A DNA stretch of 64,000 bases, taken from positions 595,320,661 through 595,384,660 of the forward strand of contig CM053026.1 in the NCBI GenBank assembly GCA_028564925.1, in the 5' to 3' direction. Source of the DNA: Lithobates sylvaticus (lineage: Eukaryota; Chordata; Amphibia; Anura; Ranidae). The translations under genes were made by a program, and so were the position numbers. The notes under the pieces were generated by a model. The model ran no database searches. It saw only the letters and a program-made list of their open reading frames with translations, and was not told the DNA's origin. Position 1 is the first letter of the stretch. The number at the start of each line of letters is the position of its first letter. This document shows, piece by piece, positions 1 through 11,015 of the stretch.

Positions 1-459
1 TAGCGGGAAGGTTACTGTACTAACATTGCATAGTTAGTAACAGCGAGCGCCTCGCTGTATATACCAGGCTTTAGACCCCAGATGTCTCCTCTGCACTTAA
101 AAACTTTGGATCATTCCAAGATCAGTATGATCCAAAGCTTTTTACAAACCACTAATGGTTTATTTATAACCTTTGAGAATGGAAGGGATGAAATGCAGTT
201 TCTTAGGCCATTGAGATGATCAGGGCCGTTCAGGTCCACAATCAGCTCTATGGTCAGCTGGTGAAAGCACTATCCTTGGTTCCCTTGTGGGATGGGCGAG
301 CCCCTTGTAAAAGCAATCCAGTGGCTATTTACAAGAAAGAGCTCCGCCCAGTCTAAAAAAACAAGACGGGGATGATGCCTGCAGCGGGAGGCATCATCCC
401 AGTAGAACAACTCAAAGTCGGGTCATGTATGGGCACATCACCTGACGCTAAGTGGTTAA
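1..459 (+). repeat. End portion of a TTAA-bounded repeat, cut by the window edge
   Basis: The stretch ends in AAGTGGTTAA. The same type of terminus (TTAACCACTT when read inward) closes several other repeats in this window. The left end lies outside the window and no coding potential is visible. TTAA target sites are known for piggyBac- and Kolobok-type transposons; which one applies here cannot be decided from the sequence. Confidence 0.45.
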
Positions 460-485
460 ATACACTAACAAATGTACAACTCCAG

Positions 486-745
486 TTAACACAGTTTTAT
501 TCCCTTTGGGATAAAGGTTTTACATAAGTAAATAAAAGCTGACCATTGCAAGCGCCCTGTCAGTGGTAAATGGTGTGCCTCAACCCTCTAACTTCTACAT
601 CTGCAGGGCAGCTTGGTCTATTGAAAAACAACAGACTTACTGGCCGGATCACCAGATGAGACGAAAGTAAACGAAAGCCTAAAAAGAAAACGAATGCAGC
701 CACCACATATAATGTATGCTTTTGGGTTTAATACCGCTTTAAAGC
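486..745 (-). repeat. Diverged TTAA MITE fragment (right end)
   Basis: The stretch ends with GGGTTTAATACCGCTTTAA. Read on the minus strand this is the same terminus as the repeat starting at 16962 (TTAAAGCAGTATTAAACCC). The inner part shares the GAATGCAGCCACCACAT theme with 17420-17445. The left end is decayed. Confidence 0.45.
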
Positions 746-2003
746 AAATCTTTTGTGCACGTGATGTATTAGGAGTATGTATAAGTATGAAATGATTTGG
801 CCCACGTCACTTTTTTACTGCTGTGTTACAGCACTGTAGTCCCATAATACAGGGCAGTTTCTGGTATATACACGAGACCTAGTAGGTCTTCCAATAAGGC
901 TCTGCCATTAATCTTTATCTTCTTTGGTGGCAGTGGAGCTACCCTCTAAATGACCACAATGGGATTTTTCTTGACAGTTGTGGTTGTTCTCCTAAGGGGA
1001 TGTAGGCATCAGGGATATTTTCTTTTTTTTACCCATTGTTTTGTGTCTAGGTGTCTTATTTGCACATTCCATGAGAAATGTAACTGCTTCCTGCCTAGCC
1101 AATGTACATAAACGACTGGGTGGGTGCTCTGTTTTTCTGAAAGGATGTATTCTTATTTCCTTCCAGAAGGGCACACTGCCAATAGCGGATCATGGTAACA
1201 GGCTGCAGTAAGTGGCCCTGGTACCATGTAATTGCTGTGACCGATCACAGTCACAGTAGTGAGCAAGTCTGTTATTCATGATGCTTTGCTTACTACTGTG
1301 ATGATCTCTGTGGTTGGTCACAAAGCTCACATGGTACCAGGGTCAGTCATAGGCCGTGTACTATGTGATAGTTTTGACCAATCCTAGCATCCCAGTAGTA
1401 AGCAAGGATTCATGACTGAAACCTTTGAAGACTGATCATCACTTTAATAAGAAATCGGAGAATTCTAAAGAAAAAACGAAATTCCTGATCACCCCTGAGT
1501 AGTATGGTGTCACTATAGTAACACTGCACTGTGCTGATGACGGTATGGGGAAAAAAAAATAGCAAAAAATAAATTAAAACTGTTGACCACCCCCCCCACA
1601 TACTGTCAGCAGAGTAAATGCAGTATCACTGTGGGGACATTGTACCACTGTGGCGCTGATCATCTACAATGTCAGGACACTCTGATAACTACTGTATATT
1701 AGTGCTGCCAGCTCTGCATGTGTTTGGGTGCTATTTTCCTTCAATGGCACCCCAAACGATATGCGATTCTGCTACAGCTGTCACGCGGCAAACTGCGCCT
1801 TCACAAATTGCGTTAAGCTTGTCCCCCGAAAAGGAGCAGGAGCTCCACCAAAACAAAGCTCTATCTGTCTCAAAAATGCTAAACATTTCATTTGGGTACA
1901 GTGTTGCATGACTGAGTCATAGTCATTCAAAGTGTGACACCTCCGAAATCTGAAACTTGGCCTGAATAGGAAGGGAGGAAGGAAGTGTCTGGTATTGAGA
2001 TGA
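746..2003. other. Unassigned AT-rich stretch
   Basis: No gene is recognised. At about 1210-1350 there is an imperfect inverted repeat with GGTACCATG on the left and CATGGTACC on the right, probably a decayed hairpin MITE. The reading frames here are short and show no protein family signature. Confidence 0.4.
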
Positions 2004-3008
2004 TTAACTACTTGCCTACCAGGCACAAACACCTCCTTACTGACCAGGCCATTTTTCAGCTTTCAGCGCTGTCGCATTTTGAATGACAATTGCGCGGTCA
2101 TGCAACGCTGTACCCAAATTAAATTTTTATAATTTTTTCCCCACAGATAGAGCTTTATTTTGGTGGTATTTGATCACCTCTGCGATTTTTATTTCTTGCG
2201 CTATAAACAAAAGAAGAGCAACAAGTTTGAAAAAACATAATATTTTTTACTTTTTATTATAATAAATATCCATTTTTTTTTTTTTAACAAATTTTTTCCT
2301 CATTTTAGGCCGATACGTATTCTTCTACATATTTTTGGTAAAAAAAAATCGCAATAAGCGTATATTGATTGGTTTGCGCAAAAGTTATAGCGTCTACAAA
2401 ATAGGGATAGATTTATAGCATTTTTATTATTTTTTTTTTTTTTTACTAGTAATGGCGGCGATCTGCGATTTTTGATCATGACTGCGACATTGCGGCGGAC
2501 ATATCGGACACTTTTGACACATTTTTGGGACCATTCACATTTATACAGCGATCCGTGCTATAAAAATGCATTGATTACTGTATAAATGTGACTGGCAGGG
2601 AAGGGGTTAACACTAGGGGGCGCTGCAGGGGTTAATGTGTTCCCTATGTTAGTGATTCTAACTGTGGGGGGAGGGGACTGACTGGGGGAGGGGACCGATC
2701 GGTGTGTCCCTATGTACAAGGGACACACCATCGGTCTCCTCTCCAGTGACAGGACGTAAATCTGTGTGTTTACATACACAGATCCACGTCCTGCTCTGTT
2801 ATTGGGCAATCGCAGGGGTGCCCAGCGGACATCGCGGCCGCCGGGCACGCGCATTGGGTCCCCAGCTACGCAGCGGCACGCGCCTCTCGCGGCACACGCG
2901 AGCGCCCCCTAGTGGCCAAAATGTAGACGCCGTCATATGACGGCGTTCCGCCACAAGAGCCGCACCGCTCCACCATCAATAGACAGTGGGCGGTCGGCTA
3001 GAGGTTAA
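2004..3008 (+). mobile_element. TTAA-bounded non-autonomous DNA transposon, family A, full length
   Basis: TTAA stands at both ends, and the termini pair as imperfect inverted repeats (TTAACTACTTGCC on the left; CTCTAGCCGACC after TTAA when the right end is read inward). The same internal order (GCGCGGTCATGC, an AT-rich middle, TTACTAGTAATGGCGGCGAT, and a GC-rich right end with CGTCATATGACG) recurs at 27515-29388 and 45045-45625, and its right end recurs at 63715. There is no open reading frame for a transposase, so it is non-autonomous. The assignment to piggyBac or Kolobok rests only on the TTAA sites. Confidence 0.7.
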
Positions 3009-3033
3009 TGAAGTGACGACATACTAAATACAT

Positions 3034-3197
3034 GGGGGATTATTTATTAAAGCTGGAGAGTGCAAAATCAGTCTCACTTCTGCATAGAAACTAATCAGCT
3101 TCCAATGTCAGCTTGTTCAATTAAGCTTTTGGCAATAAAACCTGGAAGCTGATTTGTTTCTATACAGAAGCGAGACTGATTTTAGTAAATAAACCCC
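3034..3197. repeat. Small hairpin MITE
   Basis: The left arm GGGATTATTTATTAAAGCTG pairs imperfectly with the right arm, which ends AGTAAATAAACCCC. The inner arm segment around AGCTTCCA is mirrored at TGGAAGCT. ATG flanks both sides and may be a short target duplication. About 160 bp, non-coding. Confidence 0.6.
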
Positions 3198-3199
3198 AT

Positions 3200-3577
3200 G
3201 GTGTTCATGTGAAATGCATTCAGCAGGATACCAATCTAAGCTCAGACTTAGGTGTTTGTTTAGCTGGTACAGTCTAAGGATCAAAACCTAAAATGCAACT
3301 CTCAAAAACCTACAGAGCTTTAGTTTACACTGCATAACACTGAAGGTCAGGGTCTACCCCAAACAAATGACTTTATTTTCCGTGGTGTGCAGCAAAATTC
3401 CAGTTCCTTCACCTGTAAGGAGTGCTTTATAACAACATGTTTTACATGTTATTTGATTTACACTGAAAGTGCATTTTCATTAATTCAATGGAAGAAGCAA
3501 CTGCCAAAAAAAGGACAGATGCAAGTGCTGCCTACACGTTTTATTGTATGAATCGGCTGAATTTACTGCATGAACTT
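3200..3577. other. Unassigned spacer
   Basis: I see neither a gene nor a clear repeat boundary between the hairpin MITE and the following Harbinger-type MITE. Confidence 0.4.
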
Positions 3578-3580
3578 TAA

Positions 3581-3966
3581 GGCTGGGTTCACACATATGC
3601 AAATTGGATATTGCTTATACCGCATCCAATTTGCAGAACATTTGAAAATCTGTTCTTTTCAATGGGTCTGGTTCACATATGTGCGTTGCATCCGCAGTCA
3701 GTATTGCACAAAAAAGTGTGCATTTTCTAGGCAGTGTGGTACGAATTGCAGGCCCATCATCTTCAATGGGAATGCATCTAATTCGCAGATATGTTCCGCT
3801 CTGAACACAAATTCTATCCCCCTCCTCACTACACCCCCCCCCCCCCCCCCCTCTCCCAGACAGCTGATCCGCATCTGCAACGGAGAGGAACCGCAGAACA
3901 ACTGACTTTTATATTCGCAGGGAAACAAAACACTGTAATTCGCAGCGCACATGTGTGAACCCAGCC
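3581..3966. mobile_element. Harbinger-type MITE with 3-bp TAA duplication
   Basis: The inverted termini GGCTGGGTTCACACATATG and CACATGTGTGAACCCAGCC are flanked by TAA on both sides (3578-3580 and 3967-3969). A 3-bp TWA target duplication is typical of PIF/Harbinger. A poly-C tract of about 19 bases lies at 3834-3852. The element is non-coding and 386 bp long. Confidence 0.75.
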
Positions 3967-3969
3967 TAA

Positions 3970-4324
3970 GGGTTCATTAAAACTTAAATTTTTTGTTGCC
4001 CCCTTAGATGCTTTTTTCATTAAAAAGCATCAAACACATGTCAACCCAATGTGTGTGTGTGTGTGAGTTCATTTGGAAGAGAAAAATATTGAGATGACAT
4101 ACATATATTAAAATAACTCCTACATCTTAGTCAATATGTGTTCTGAATATTTTATTATGTTACTGTCAACAAGCTCTGTATTTTCCTAACGTTGTGTACC
4201 ATTTTAGGATTGATATCATGTTCACTACAACACTCTCATGCCAACAAGTTGCACAATTGAATTTTATAAAGAGAAATGTTTCATAATTGTAAAACTCATG
4301 TCCAGGTTTACTTTCAATTTTAGA
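3970..4324. other. Unassigned AT-rich stretch
   Basis: It holds a short (GT)n run near 4050-4065 and no recognisable gene or element end. Confidence 0.4.
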
Positions 4325-4795
4325 TATATCATTTGGGCCAAGCTGGGGTAAACAGACTATTTCCTTCACTAATGTGACCACTGGGTGCGCTGTATAAACT
4401 ATATGTAGCCTCCGGTACATGGAGTATACAGCACTGTGTTGCTGGTTTTGAGATGAGACCTTCCTGTCTCACACCCAGAACAAAATGGCTTTGGTCTGAG
4501 CAGAATTGTATTCTGTTCCTGGCCAAGTCAGAGATCGTGACATTATCAGCCCCCCCTCTCCGACTCGGCAATCAGAGGAAGCTTTGTATTCATGTGATCT
4601 AATACAAAGCTGCCTATAAATAGCTAAGTGCCACTCAGACCAATGCTGTTTTTGTTTGTTCGCGTGTAAAACAGGAAGGTTTTATCTCACACCTCGAACA
4701 CGGGGCTGTATAATGTGTGTAGCTGAGGCTACATAAAGTTTATACATCACATATTAGTGAAGGAAATTGTTTGAGACAGCTGGGCCCAAACTAAT
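4325..4795. repeat. Imperfect inverted-repeat element (foldback MITE)
   Basis: The left arm (GGGCCAAGCTGGGGTAAAC, TTTCCTTCACTAATGTGA, TATGTAGCCTCCGGTAC) is mirrored by the right arm (GTAGCTGAGGCTACATAAAG, CACATATTAGTGAAGGAAAT, CAGCTGGGCCC). The arms are about 130-150 bp around a loop at roughly 4480-4665. No clear target duplication is seen, so the superfamily is open. Confidence 0.65.
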
Positions 4796-5205
4796 TATTT
4801 AAAGTGAAAGTTAACCTGGACATTAGCATTAAGGACTAAACCTATGAAAGGCTAGTCCTTTGAGATTTCTTTTATTCATATACATTCATTTTTATTAAGA
4901 GATTTTAGCATTTGCATTGGAATTACTAACTAATCCCAAGGTGGTAAATTTAAAACGGAGAAACGGAAAGAAAAGATGCACAAAAGTGTGTGGGACATAA
5001 GATCAAGGATAATACATGAGGGCAGATCCTAGATACCAGGCTCTAATCAAGATAATGTGGCAGGGGAGGAGAGAGAGGCATGAATAACAAATGATGCAAC
5101 AAGCAACCATGATAGCAGAAGATTTTTCCAGACAAATTGCAAACCAGTACATAATGTTTGGGGGGGCAGTTGGGAGGGACAAACCTAAATGGTGAAAAAT
5201 AAAGA
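4796..5205. other. Unassigned spacer
   Basis: No gene or repeat terminus is recognised here. Confidence 0.35.
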
Positions 5206-5502
5206 TGCATCGAAATTTAAGCCGCCGAAACATTTTGGCGAAAATTGTGTTTTCGGCTTTCAGCCAATAAGAAAAAAAGATGGCGATAATGCCACCGAAA
5301 AGGCACGCGATTTTGCAGCTAATTCGCATCGATTTTACTGTGCATATGGCGTGCCCTAAAAGTGCCAATAATGGCTGACGATTAATTCATTATCATTTAA
5401 ATTAATGATATTAATTTTAAAAACTCGAATATAATACAATTCTAAATATAAATATTTTGTAAAAACTGTCAATTTTGGTTTCAGTTTTCGGTCAAGTGGA
5501 TC
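5206..5502. repeat. Decayed hAT-like MITE with cGAAA-rich ends
   Basis: The left end reads GATGCATCGAAATTTAAGCC and the right end TTTCGGTCAAGTGGATCC. The interior repeats GCCGAAAA motifs in both orientations around AATAAGAAAAAA. This resembles short hAT-type MITEs with GGATGCACCGAAA termini. No target duplication can be made out, so the call is tentative. Confidence 0.35.
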
Positions 5503-5629
5503 CTGTGGATTGTTTCTAGTGGTTAAGTCTATGCATGGCCGACAGTGGCTGCTGGAAAGCACAGTCCCACACTTTATCCCAGTCCTCGTCCACATCTGTG
5601 ATATCTTGAGCACGCTACTCCTACATCAG

Positions 5630-6425
5630 TGACTGAAATTATATTCTGTTGTTAAGCTTGGTAAATGATGGAATGAGATTTTGTAGCACGACCCCCAGGC
5701 CTGAGGATTTAAATCTGTTATGGTCCGTGTTATATTGAATGGCGCCGATATACTTTAATTGGAGGAAGAGGTAACAGTTTGGCACTGAGTAGTTATCTTT
5801 GAGTTCCCCAAAGGAGGCCAGCAAAAAAGTGTTTTATTTCCCTGGACACCAAAATAGCTGAATGCAGGAAGCCCTGGATTGTTCTCCAAGGGAGTATAAA
5901 GGGACCATTGTTCTTTAGGGATGTTGAGCATTTTATGAACCTTATGCTAAGATTTAACAGCATGTATACAGCTGATGAGGTGGCAAGAGGCCTGACTGGT
6001 TCTGTGGCATAAATGTTTAAGGGCTTCAGAGGAACCCAAGCTGGCAACCTCCACCACTACAGCTGCATTTTGTTATCTTGGGTAAGCCAGTTATGGCCAT
6101 GGGAAAATCTTTAAAACTATTTTTATAGATACCTGGGAGTGACAGGCCCCCGGGAGATGGTAGGTTTATGTATGGTCCTGAGACTAAGCCTTAGGGGTTG
6201 CCTGATTCCATAGAAATACAGGAAGCAATTTATCTCTTTGTTTTAAAAAAGAAGTAGGTATCTGAACATGGGTATTCTCAAGGACATAAAGATATAAGGT
6301 AAGGAGTTTCTTATTCAAACTGATCTTACCTTTCAGGGGTAGGTGGAAGCACATCCAGGTTTCTAATTTCGTTTTGACAAGGGCCAACAATGATCGGAGG
6401 TGCTGCATCACCGTTATGGGTTAAT
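5630..6425 (-). pseudogene. L1/Tx1-type LINE ORF2 fragment downstream of the RT domain
   Basis: Read on the minus strand, 6411-6184 gives a segment with SLLALVKTKLETWMCFHLPL, KGKISLNKKL, VQIPTSFLKQRDKLLPVFLW. This fits the segment after the RT palm of L1/Tx1-type ORF2 proteins (leader LKxWxxxxLSLxGRIxLIK, then IPKSFFKQLDxLxxxFIW). Further on, 5824-5639 gives SFGELKDNYSVPNCYLFLQL, like the FxDLxxxFxLPxxxFFxYLQ segment that follows in the same proteins. Stops and frame changes separate the pieces, so the copy is dead. The EN and RT domains and a 3' tail are not visible. Confidence 0.6.
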
Positions 6426-7039
6426 TCATCCGCAATATAGTGTGTAGCAAAGAGCAGCACAGCCAGATCCCCCCTTTAACCTGAAATGGGTAGATAAATC
6501 ACGTGCCGTTTTAATGACCGCTTGGGGATAAAACGGGACTATCCACTTTGAGAAGGATGGGCCAAAGTCCATTCATACCAAGACCAGGCCCATGCAATCC
6601 CAGTACATGGAATAGAACCCCCCTCTCGATGTCTAAAGTTACCACTCTGTGGGACCACTCATTTCCATGGGAAATTTGTAAAAGTCTTCTAATATTGGCA
6701 TCAGTGATAATAATCTACATTATTAGCAATTATTTTGTTGTTTAGCTAATGTTTTGATAAAGATTTTAAAAGCCATATTCTAAAAATAAATATAGTCAAG
6801 TATATAGGTAAGTATAGTCTGATTTCTTGAATGTGCTTTTGCAGTTTATGGATAAGGACCACATGTGCCTGAAACATCAACAGTGGAAATGCTTCCTGGC
6901 GGTGATATTGGACAAATAAGTCTGTAAGAGTGGACCAGTTCTGTACTAGAACATTTGTTCTATTATGGAGAAAGACTACCTGGTCTACACGTCTTCCTTT
7001 TAATGACACAACGTCACCTCCACTTTACTCGGCTGTCAA
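6426..7039. other. Unassigned AT-rich stretch
   Basis: It may continue the LINE fragment on its 5' side, but I cannot recognise any domain. No other gene is seen. Confidence 0.35.
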
Positions 7040-7418
7040 TGACGCAGATTTAAAAAAAAAAAAAAATGACAGTATTCAGAAATGCAGATTTTGGCGATCT
7101 GAATACTTTTAAGTTCAAAGGAGGGATTTCTTTAGACCCCGATTCCTCCATAAAGAGTACCTGTCACCACCTATTACTGTCTCAAGGCATGTTTACATTC
7201 ATTGTGACAGCAATAAAAGTGATCAGATTTTATTTTATTTTTTTAAATGGACAATGTTAAAATAAAAATAAAATAAATAAGAAAAAAAAATGTTTAAAGC
7301 ACCCCCGTCCCCATGTGCTCACGCAGCAAAGAAAACGCATACGTAAGTCGTGCCTGCAAATGTAAATGGTGTTCAAATCACACGTGAGGTATCTTCAGAG
7401 TGAGAGCAATAATTATAG

Positions 7419-10024
7419 CTAAAATTGAATGAAGAGGGTATGTGGCGCTAACCCTTATGTAAATCAATAAATAATCTAAAAATAATCTAAAATGACCAGT
7501 TTGCAAAGCTCAGAGTATCCGAAAGATGAGTGACCTTTCACATAAATAGATATATAAAAACATAAAATAATGAACTAAATAGATAAAATTCCTTAATAGC
7601 AATACACATAAAATATTGAATAAATATAAGACGTGTGTATAAAATGAAAAAATGTTCAATAAATGTGATGGTGCTAAAATAACCGTGCTGAAAATAAATA
7701 TATGTGCTGGGGTAAAAATGATGATGGAGTTGGGTTAAAAATAGTGAACACGAAATCTTCTAGCAATAAAAGGTGCACAGTGCAACGTGCAAAATATGTG
7801 AATAAAGAACCAATAGAGAACCGATAAATTAGTTCTGAAAGTGCAAGGGAATTGCAAGGAAATTGCAAGGAAAATTAATGATTGAATGTGCAGAAATATC
7901 CAAAATAATGACAAAGTGACCATACAGATGAAAAGAGTGTGTCACTGTAGGTATGGTATAATCAGATGATACCAAAACAATAATATCGCTGAAAAAAATT
8001 ATTAAAAAATAAAAGTAAAATTTGGTGCACTACAAGTCCCAGCTTGTAAAGAAAAAAATGGCGGAAAATAAACGATAAAGTCCACAATCTGGAACAATGA
8101 AGAGCATAATGCTCTGGAATAAGTGAAGGTGAGTAGAAATATTCAGGAATCTTTGTGTTGATCACAGTGATGATCCGTGCAGGCAGTGCTCTGTGCTGAA
8201 TTCAGGGATGCACCCTACTAGTTCCCCCAGCCTCTCACCTCTATTTGCGGCCCCTACAGGCCTAGTGGAGCAGATAGCCTCTAAAGTGGCAAGCCTGGTC
8301 ACTTTCCGGGTCCTCCTTCTTATGGGCTCCTATGGGCTCCTATAGGCTTCTATGGGCTCCTATGGACTCCTACTCCGATCCAAAAAGGCACTCCAGGGGT
8401 AAGGGGTCACTCACGGGTTAGATCAGCATGTAGGGGTTAAAGGTACAAAGAAGCGCTCCAATGTGTAGTAAAAAACAGGTTTATTGAAACAAAAATAATA
8501 TCCACTCACATTTAAAGTTCTCTTGCATCAGCATAGATGAACATCCGGTCGCGGCCGCAAACCAGAAGTAGAGCGATAGGCACCTGACTTCCTTCCTCCC
8601 TCACTAGTATCGTCACTAGCACACGTGTAGAGCGATAGGCACCTGACTTCCTTCCTCCCTCACTAGTATCGTCACTAGCACACGTGTCCTTTGACAAAGT
8701 CACGTGTGCTAGTGACGATACTAGTGAGGGAGGAAGGAAGTCAGGAAGTCAGGTGCCTATCGCTCTACTTCTGGTTTGCGGCCGCGACCGGAAGTTCATC
8801 TATGCTGATGCAAGAGAACTTTAAATGTGAGTGGATATTATTTTTGTTTCAATAAACCTGTTTTTTACTACACATTGGAGCGCTTCTTTGTACCTTTAAC
8901 CCCTACATGCTGATCTAACCCGTGAGTGACCCCTTACCCCTGGAGTGCCTTTTTGGATCGGAGTAGGAGTCCATAGGAGCCCATAGAAGCCTATAGGAGC
9001 CCATAGGAGCCCATAAGAAGGAGGACCCGGAAAGTGACCAGGCTTGCCACTTTAGAGGCTATCTGCTCCACTAGGCCTGTAGGGGCCGCAAATAGAGGTG
9101 AGAGGCTGGGGGAACTAGTAGGGTGCACCCCTGAAGTCAGCACAGAGCACTGCCTGCACGGATCATCACTGTGATCAACACAAAGATTCCTGAATATTTC
9201 TACTCACCTTCACTTATTCCAGAGCATTATGCTCTTCATTGTTCCAGATTGTGGACTTTATCGTTTATTTTCCGCCATTTTTTTCTTTACAAGCTGGGAC
9301 TTGTAGTGCACCAAATTTTACTTTTATTTTTTAATAATTTTTTTCAGCGATATTATTGTTTTGGTATCATCTGATTATACCATACCTACAGTGACACACT
9401 CTTTTCATCTGTATGGTCACTTTGTCATTATTTTGGATATTTCTGCACATTCAATCATTAATTTCCCTTGCAATTTCCTTGCAATTCCCTTGCACTTTCA
9501 GAACCAATTTATCGGTTCTCTATTGGTTCTTCATTCACATATTTTGCACGTTGCACTGTGCACCTTTTATTGCTAGAAGATTTCGTGTTCACTATTTTTA
9601 ACCCAACTCCATCATCATTTTTACCCCAGCACATATATTTATTTTCAGCACGGTTATTTTAGCACCATCACTTTTATTGAACATTTTTTCATTTTATACA
9701 CACGTCTTATATTTATTCAATATTTTATGTGTATTGCTATTAAGGAATTTTATCTATTTAGTTCATTATTTTATGTTTTTTATATATCTATTTATGTGAA
9801 AGGTCACTCATCTTTCGGATACTCTGAGCTTTGCAAACTGGTCATTTTAGATTATTTTTAGATTATTTATTGATTTACATAAGGGTTAGTGCCACATACG
9901 CTCTTCATTAAATTTTACCTTTACAAGTGTGAGATCACTTATATGTTGGCTGCTTTCCTTTTCCATTTTTCTCCTTATTTGATTTAATAGTTTTTGGTTG
10001 AGCGCACTGGTTACCCCTATTATC
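7419..10024. mobile_element. Giant palindromic foldback insertion, ~1.2-kb arms
   Basis: The left arm (about 7419-8686) and right arm (8701-9911) are inverted copies around a 14-bp spacer (8687-8700, itself CTTTGACAAAG). A 67-residue frame is identical in the two arms (8165-7962 minus, 9171-9374 plus), which shows how little they differ; it is not a recognised protein. The left arm holds an extra 59-bp tandem copy (about 8570-8628 and 8629-8687). An unpaired tail of about 113 bp follows the right arm and contains GGTTGAGCGCACTGG. AATAATTATAGCTAAA flanks both sides, a 16-bp target duplication. That length fits target-primed reverse transcription better than cut-and-paste transposition, but the class is not established. 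Confidence 0.75.
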
Positions 10025-10399
10025 TAAATAATTATAGCTAAATAACTCCTCTGTAACTCTAACCTGGTAACTGTTATTATTACTTTTTTTTTTAAAGCGT
10101 CGCCTATGGAGATTTTTAAGTACCATGGTTTGTCGCCATTCCACGAGTGTGCAATTTCAAAACATAACATGTTAGGTATCTATTCACTCAGTGTAAAATC
10201 ATCTTTGACAATATACAAAAAAATTGGGCTATCTTTACTGTTTTGTTTTTTTAATTTGTGAAAGTGTATTTTTTCCCCCAAAAACTGCGTTTGAAAGACC
10301 ACTGCGCAAATACCGTGTGACCTAAAAAATTTGCAATGATCGCCATTTTATTCTATTGGCTCTCTGCTAAAAAAAAACATATATAAAGTATGGGGGTTC

Positions 10400-10930
10400 T
10401 GTAGTGGATATTTCACCACACTCTTGCGCTAATAAGCGCCTTTCAATCTTATGATATAATGCGCCCTCTGATCGTATGTCTCCCTGGTTCCCCATTCCCA
10501 AAAACAGACATTACCATACAAGTCTCACGTCATCCTCTCAGCATCGGCCCCCTTCAATGAGCCAGCTTGCTTCTTTTATTCACAGACAACAAAGGATTGT
10601 GACCTCACAGGAAATTGAATGACCATATAAGGATTTGAAACAGTACAATGGACAAAAAGGTGGTGTCTTCACAGACAGCCAATAAAGACATTTGTTTTCC
10701 TTCAAAAGAACCAATCACAGACCTGTATACTTTTAAATAGGTTTTGCAAACTGACAGTTCCGTTGATAGTAATCCTTAGTACACATTGTTCGAAGAGAAT
10801 TATGCAACAGGTCTCAACCAGCATCAGTCCGTCCCAGTCAGCTCTTTAGAGCAGGCTGGGACAGAACGAAAACTGTGGACTCTTATGACAAAAATACATC
10901 TAAAACATCTTCATAAAAATTTCCCCAACA
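10400..10930. mobile_element. Solo LTR, 531 bp
   Basis: The block begins TGTAGTGGATATTTCACC and ends AAATTTCCCCAACA, with 5'-TG and CA-3' termini and a 4-bp target duplication GTTC on each side. No internal retroelement region is present, so it is a fossil left by LTR-LTR recombination. The family (Gypsy-like or ERV-like) cannot be fixed from a lone LTR. Confidence 0.7.
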
Positions 10931-11015
10931 GTTCTAAGTAGTTTTCTAGCAAAAAGTACACATTTTAACTTGTAAGCAGGAAATTTCAGAAATAGGTTTA
11001 GGCAGGAAAGGGTTA

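Noticed and set aside
8680-8710. Hammerhead motif at the centre of the giant palindrome
   Set aside because: CTTTGACAAAG and CACGTG words recall other frog repeats, but neither CTGANGA nor GAAA is present.
7962-9374. Identical 67-codon frames on opposite strands
   Set aside because: They are mirror images in the palindrome arms, AT-rich and without any known domain; kept only as evidence of arm identity.
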